The position numbers and the translations under genes are program-made. Source: CALOCY01 sp942491975 (GTDB lineage Bacteria; Bacteroidota; Bacteroidia; Bacteroidales; Prolixibacteraceae). From it: a DNA stretch of 64,000 nucleotides. Below the pieces are notes generated by a model. The model made no database searches, was not told the DNA's origin, and worked only from the letters and a program-made list of their open reading frames with translations. Location: assembly GCA_942491975.1 (NCBI GenBank), contig CALOCY010000004.1, positions 806,001-870,000 of the forward strand. Reading direction: 5' to 3'. Positions 61,601-64,000 of this stretch are shown here, piece after piece; position 1 is the stretch's first letter, and each line of letters begins with the position of its first letter.

Positions 61601-62886
61601 AGGTAGAGACAGCAAGATTGTCCCGAAAGGAAATGTTGACTAAACGATTGAGCAAAAACAGTGCAATAAGCCAACTGAAACCCGGTATTGCCCGGATTGA
61701 CAAGCTTAAACTGGTACTTCCACCACTTCAGCATATGTTTGGCGACACCAAACACCGTTGGGTCGATTATAAAATAGTGGCTGAAAGCCGGTATGGCAAC
61801 TATTTCGATAAAATTCTGGAAAAATACAAGGATGACGGGCTGATTACCACACGGGAAAGCGAGTGGACAGAACAAATAAACATCCTGAGCTCAGTAAGGC
61901 CACTGGCACCGGAGATCGAGTACATTATTCCCACTTTTGAGTGGAAAAATAGCGCAAAAACCCAAAAACATGAACATATCCGTTATGGCGGAGGGCTGAG
62001 GGTTTACATGAAACGGCCCTGGTTCTCATCGGGTGTGGACGAAAAGTTGGCAGTGGTACTGCGTGAAGCGGCACCTCAAATGGCCATTGCCATGTTTGGA
62101 AACAGTTATGCCGAAGGCATTACGCAGTGGGGCATCGACCCCATCCGGGTATCGACCAAACCGGATACCACCGGGCCCCTGCCCCAACATTTTCGGTACA
62201 ACCCGCATGTGGAAAGTGGCTTGTCATACCCGGGCAGAGAGCAGTTAAAGGTAAGGGTAGTGGCTTTCCCGGTAGAATTTGACGAGAGCAGGGGATTGTG
62301 GTTTTGCGATATAAGTATTGATGCCGGGCAAATGTATTTCCCGTTTGTTAAACTGGCACTAGCACGTTATCAACAACATGCTGTCCGTAAGGACGATACA
62401 GATGTGTGCCTCTCTCCGGTCATCATGTCCGATTTTATGCAACTGGTACCGCCCCGGAAGGCGATTGTGGAGTTTAAAACACAAAAGAAAAACTCGAAAT
62501 TCACCGTTACGGTTGAAGGTGTCATTGATAAAGGTCAGCGCAGTAGCAGGGGGGCAAAGAACTATGTGGATATCTCCATTCATGATTCGCTGTTGGCGCA
62601 GCCGATACAAGGCTATATGGACGACGGTACATCGGAAAGGAAATTAGAAAAGCACCTTGTCCGCATTGATATTACCGATAAAGTCATTAATAACAACTAT
62701 TTCAAAATTACCCATGAGTTTGACTTGCCGTCGAAGTACAACAACGAAACCTTTGAGGTAATTGTAGAGGAGTTTGAACTGCCGGGTACAGGTTACATAA
62801 GGCATCGTGGCGACACCGCCCGTGATGAGCTGAAACGACCGGTATTTACCGATGTGTTTAAGATTAATGAGAAGAAAAAGAAGTGA
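58636..62886 (+). CDS. Giant protein of unknown function, 1416 residues
   Basis: No signal peptide or membrane helix is seen in this 1416-residue protein. The composition is hydrophilic, with many charged and aromatic residues. An N-terminal third (about 1-330) contains LNLSVIASIRLQGMGSSTLNDF and long Lys-rich stretches. The middle (about 575-720) has a fibronectin- or Ig-like strand RSYMLKVRTVDLAGNSIPVD and RHVVPPRNGQQIVEHHGKFD. A later part has GRHWMISPFRELELVHATQQP. These phrases resemble, from memory, large uncharacterised proteins of actinobacteria that lie beside relatives of the 1577-residue protein. No enzyme motif is visible. The two giant genes are probably functional partners (inference from adjacency). 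Confidence 0.75.
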   Translation: MKQSIIFTCLPNGISSEGGDEYLNLSVIASIRLQGMGSSTLNDFPDILAWPEKVLNAQYEVHFSNGKVFTPELMAARIDTELWQELMHRDIKVKDFKQEDFKHVRIHSYPVQHVQDFVLEAYQKFAVTSPDRLIEPEKIITDPGFKAISKYKIDEQVYDAIKNSKRKTKYSERELVSKIDPQQSEWYQRFKKTGYWNYSPVKNPEVDFMQLRDFHRVDRPIYKGLLPKVKKPEFEFHDILSITGNYPQIQRKLGVVLDFKMKLNKNINKTGHFRIEATEMGLAGYSDVICAATAYRKTNKGFYLREKNSDFYDRGVVKINTPKFTTTQIDADGAALKMNNFAENQVIEEVKRVMTTYDLKFSRSLQRKGLAPMREPEKEGLPTTRSAGIGIALNGYSEELFGELQRTMDLENILVSLPPKDPVKGIIVLGDIFYAEDLIQGYRMDVAYDNDPNVPVDTGKWHSLHKKRDEYVWYDEGGNPHTIDELKPDEGFIQPTVAEDTENDGDYYASETMARWEGWSLSVRRPGYAINEAKDHEADDDADKRDFIYKNKADELKKYQLDDELDFRLETNSGIEPGSLPRLRFGRSYMLKVRTVDLAGNSIPVDVDPENVKETVICEFPYFRFDALNTPDLLPGTDMREGETVEHMVIRSNYDTSAGDYENKYGEGYDKTAVRHVVPPRNGQQIVEHHGKFDDAFWGNVATVQELYKVIKERDSQENRFDEGVIYKKSEVEIDFLPDPMAAGVAFFLSDGYGHTHSQDFDPRMFCFYKNKEITSYNQQIDIPENYYEKAKSLRIILVEGTKSFDWDPTDRKLTVALPKGERIKLRYSSFWRKKDVEELSGIWNLILNAREKNLDSLKELAFTGRHWMISPFRELELVHATQQPVDQPVIDDIVPDRDYDTTFSYINTAFTLHGFSTQKVDFQAKWKEDIDDLNELNPSVRDFTGMISDVRINYHEKEITKGAIPEEGVVPAPLPAKDMEINKGERVKVETARLSRKEMLTKRLSKNSAISQLKPGIARIDKLKLVLPPLQHMFGDTKHRWVDYKIVAESRYGNYFDKILEKYKDDGLITTRESEWTEQINILSSVRPLAPEIEYIIPTFEWKNSAKTQKHEHIRYGGGLRVYMKRPWFSSGVDEKLAVVLREAAPQMAIAMFGNSYAEGITQWGIDPIRVSTKPDTTGPLPQHFRYNPHVESGLSYPGREQLKVRVVAFPVEFDESRGLWFCDISIDAGQMYFPFVKLALARYQQHAVRKDDTDVCLSPVIMSDFMQLVPPRKAIVEFKTQKKNSKFTVTVEGVIDKGQRSSRGAKNYVDISIHDSLLAQPIQGYMDDGTSERKLEKHLVRIDITDKVINNNYFKITHEFDLPSKYNNETFEVIVEEFELPGTGYIRHRGDTARDELKRPVFTDVFKINEKKKK

Positions 62887-63082
62887 AGTAGCGCAGGAGT
62901 CGAGAATTGAAGAAAAACGTAGCAAGACATAAGATGTGAAAACCAAGAGACAGAACACATAACTAGTGCCAGTCTTCGGAATGGTACCCAAAAGTTTAGC
63001 AACTTTGCCTCCGATCTTTTGGGATTGCGTGGTTTTAATTTTTCGCAAACCTGCCTTTCGGCAGACAGGGACGCCAAGGTAA

Positions 63083-63352
63083 GTCTACAATTGCATATGG
63101 CATCATTGGAAGAAACCTGAGCGGAAACGGAAAAACCTGATCCGTTTGGGCGTTGAACAGGGACAGGCTTATGCATGGAGCCGTTCGCGGATGGGCGGTT
63201 GGGCAATTGCCCAAAGCCCGATTTTGGGTACTACCATTACGATTAAAAGGTTGAAGAAACGGGGTTACGTATCTCTACTTGAAATTTACCGAAAGATTTC
63301 CCCACAACTTAATGAACCGCTGTATACGAGACCCGTACGTACAGTGGTGTGA
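63083..63352 (+). pseudogene. Group II intron reverse transcriptase/maturase, C-terminal fragment
   Basis: After a stop at 63080-63082 the frame reads YNCIWHHWKKPERKRKNLIRLGVEQ and then AYAWSRSRMGGWAIAQSPIL, KRLKKRGYVSLLEIYRKI, ending at TGA 63350-63352. That is the X-domain/maturase end of intron-encoded proteins (IWKxWK, RLG, AxxWSxxRxGxWxIAxSPIL, RGYxSLLExY). The reverse transcriptase domain (some 350 residues) is missing, and the sequence upstream is intergenic. There is no own start codon, so it is a relic. Confidence 0.85.
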
Positions 63353-63395
63353 GAGGCGCACCGTGGGCTTTACGGCTCACGGCCGTCTACTCGAT
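63318..63395 (+). ncRNA. Group II intron domains V-VI remnant
   Basis: The sequence around 63320-63358 (gctgtatacgagacccgtac ... gtggtgtgagaggcgc) has the look of domain V, overlapping the end of the maturase frame as is usual. The following hairpin ccgtgggc/gctcacgg (63361-63368, 63375-63382) would be domain VI, and ggccgtctactcgat (63381-63395) resembles a 3' intron boundary. No matching 5' intron part is present in the window. Confidence 0.7.
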
Positions 63396-63404
63396 TACCA
63401 CACG

Positions 63405-64000
63405 TTATTTGTTCATTTGTCTTAATTCCATAATCTTTTTTTCTGTAATCAATCTGAAAGAAAATTTATATCCTTCATATACAGCTATTCCATAAAATAC
63501 TAAGTCGATTATACTAAAGGTTTCACCCATTACAGCTGGCAAATAGGAGTAATCAAATCTAAATAGCGTTTCCATGTATCCTAATCCTTCAGCATTAGCT
63601 ATAAATCCAATTATACTCAAAAAATTTCCAAGCAAAACACTAAACAATGAAATTCCAGCACCCCAAAATCCAAAAATCGAATCAATCCCATTACCAAATT
63701 TTCGAATTGTCAATCCAACTCCTGCACCAATAGCAATTGCCATATATCCAATTTGAAATTCTGTTGCAACTGTAATGACTCCCCATAAAATCGCACCTAG
63801 AATCCCGACAATTAAACCTGATATAAGTCCTGGGATAAGTCTTTGTTCCATTCTTAATCGTTCAACAATTTCAGGAGATAGTTTTTGTTTTATCTCTGTG
63901 GTTTGTAAACCTTCCTTGTCATCGAGTGGAACTTCTTTAACTGTTTCATCGCGTTTGAAATCGGGGCATTCGTCTTGAAATGTGGCCTTCTCTCCAGTTA
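63405..64000 (-). CDS. Membrane protein with N-terminal hydrophilic region, partial
   Basis: The minus-strand frame is open from the stop at 63405 through the right edge; 197 codons are visible. The N-terminal part in view (TGEKATFQDECPDFKRDETV ...) includes a Cys-Pro and may be the end of a zinc-ribbon-like segment, although its first cysteines would be off the window. Three to four hydrophobic helices follow (LIPGLISGLIVGILGAILWGV, YMAIAIGAGVGLTIRKFGNG, ISLFSVLLGNFLSIIGFIA). An in-frame ATG at 63851 would give 148 residues, but the open, well-composed frame upstream indicates a longer protein. It converges with the intron remnant. Function unknown. Confidence 0.65.
   Translation of the reverse strand, partial: TGEKATFQDECPDFKRDETVKEVPLDDKEGLQTTEIKQKLSPEIVERLRMEQRLIPGLISGLIVGILGAILWGVITVATEFQIGYMAIAIGAGVGLTIRKFGNGIDSIFGFWGAGISLFSVLLGNFLSIIGFIANAEGLGYMETLFRFDYSYLPAVMGETFSIIDLVFYGIAVYEGYKFSFRLITEKKIMELRQMNK

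Overview
The window looks like a chromosome segment of an anaerobic or facultatively anaerobic Bacteroidota, probably of the Bacteroidales/Marinilabiliales type. Signs are promoters of the TTTG-N18-TAnnTTTG kind with few Shine-Dalgarno sites, an rseC-rnfBCDGEA operon, a YD-repeat protein, an A2M lipoprotein, 'natural product'-type Gly-Gly leader peptides, a GxxExxY protein flanked by repeats, and many short intergenic hairpins and dispersed words. The species cannot be named from the sequence alone. No tRNA, rRNA, CRISPR array or intact insertion sequence was found.

Layout. 1-4.1 kb: 5' part of an alpha-2-macroglobulin-like lipoprotein gene (minus strand, runs off the left edge). 4.2-6.4 kb: an AT-rich accessory patch with a His/Tyr-rich secreted protein, a small HTH regulator, two Gly-Gly leader peptides and a one-helix membrane peptide, with no exporter in view. 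6.8-10.1 kb: a secreted YD-repeat protein without the usual RHS core or toxin tip. 10.3-16.0 kb: RseC and the Rnf complex (ion-pumping ferredoxin:NAD oxidoreductase). 16.1-34.5 kb: mostly housekeeping genes (Tex, a Na+/amino-acid symporter next to a hybrid sensor kinase, MutS2, an S9 peptidase, a secreted NlpC/P60-like protein, peptidase T, TilS). 34.7-42.2 kb: a candidate small RNA, an ABC-F ATPase, endonuclease III, a ZIP transporter, a 56-residue ferredoxin and a YfcC-type carrier. 42.5-45.5 kb: histidine breakdown (HutI and fused FtcD). 45.9-53.1 kb: a thioesterase, a TPR histidine kinase with an NtrC-type regulator, a TonB protein behind a strong sigma-54 promoter match, PepD and a UPF0316 protein. 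53.3-62.9 kb: two giant proteins of unknown function (1577 and 1416 residues), separated by a GxxExxY gene lying between two near-identical 30-bp repeats. 63.1-63.4 kb: the 3' stump of a group II intron. 63.4-64.0 kb: a partial membrane protein.

Genes likely to work together: RseC with Rnf; HutI with FtcD, perhaps fed by YfcC and PepD; the kinase-regulator pair with the sigma-54-driven tonB-like gene; and the two giant proteins with each other. The least described items are the HTH protein whose C-terminus copies a Gly-Gly leader, the two-giant-protein locus, and two candidate noncoding RNAs (30.6 and 34.7 kb). Intergenic DNA is rich in small repeats: one hairpin sequence recurs at three places, three unrelated elements carry long inverted ends, and a 30-bp repeat is present three times.
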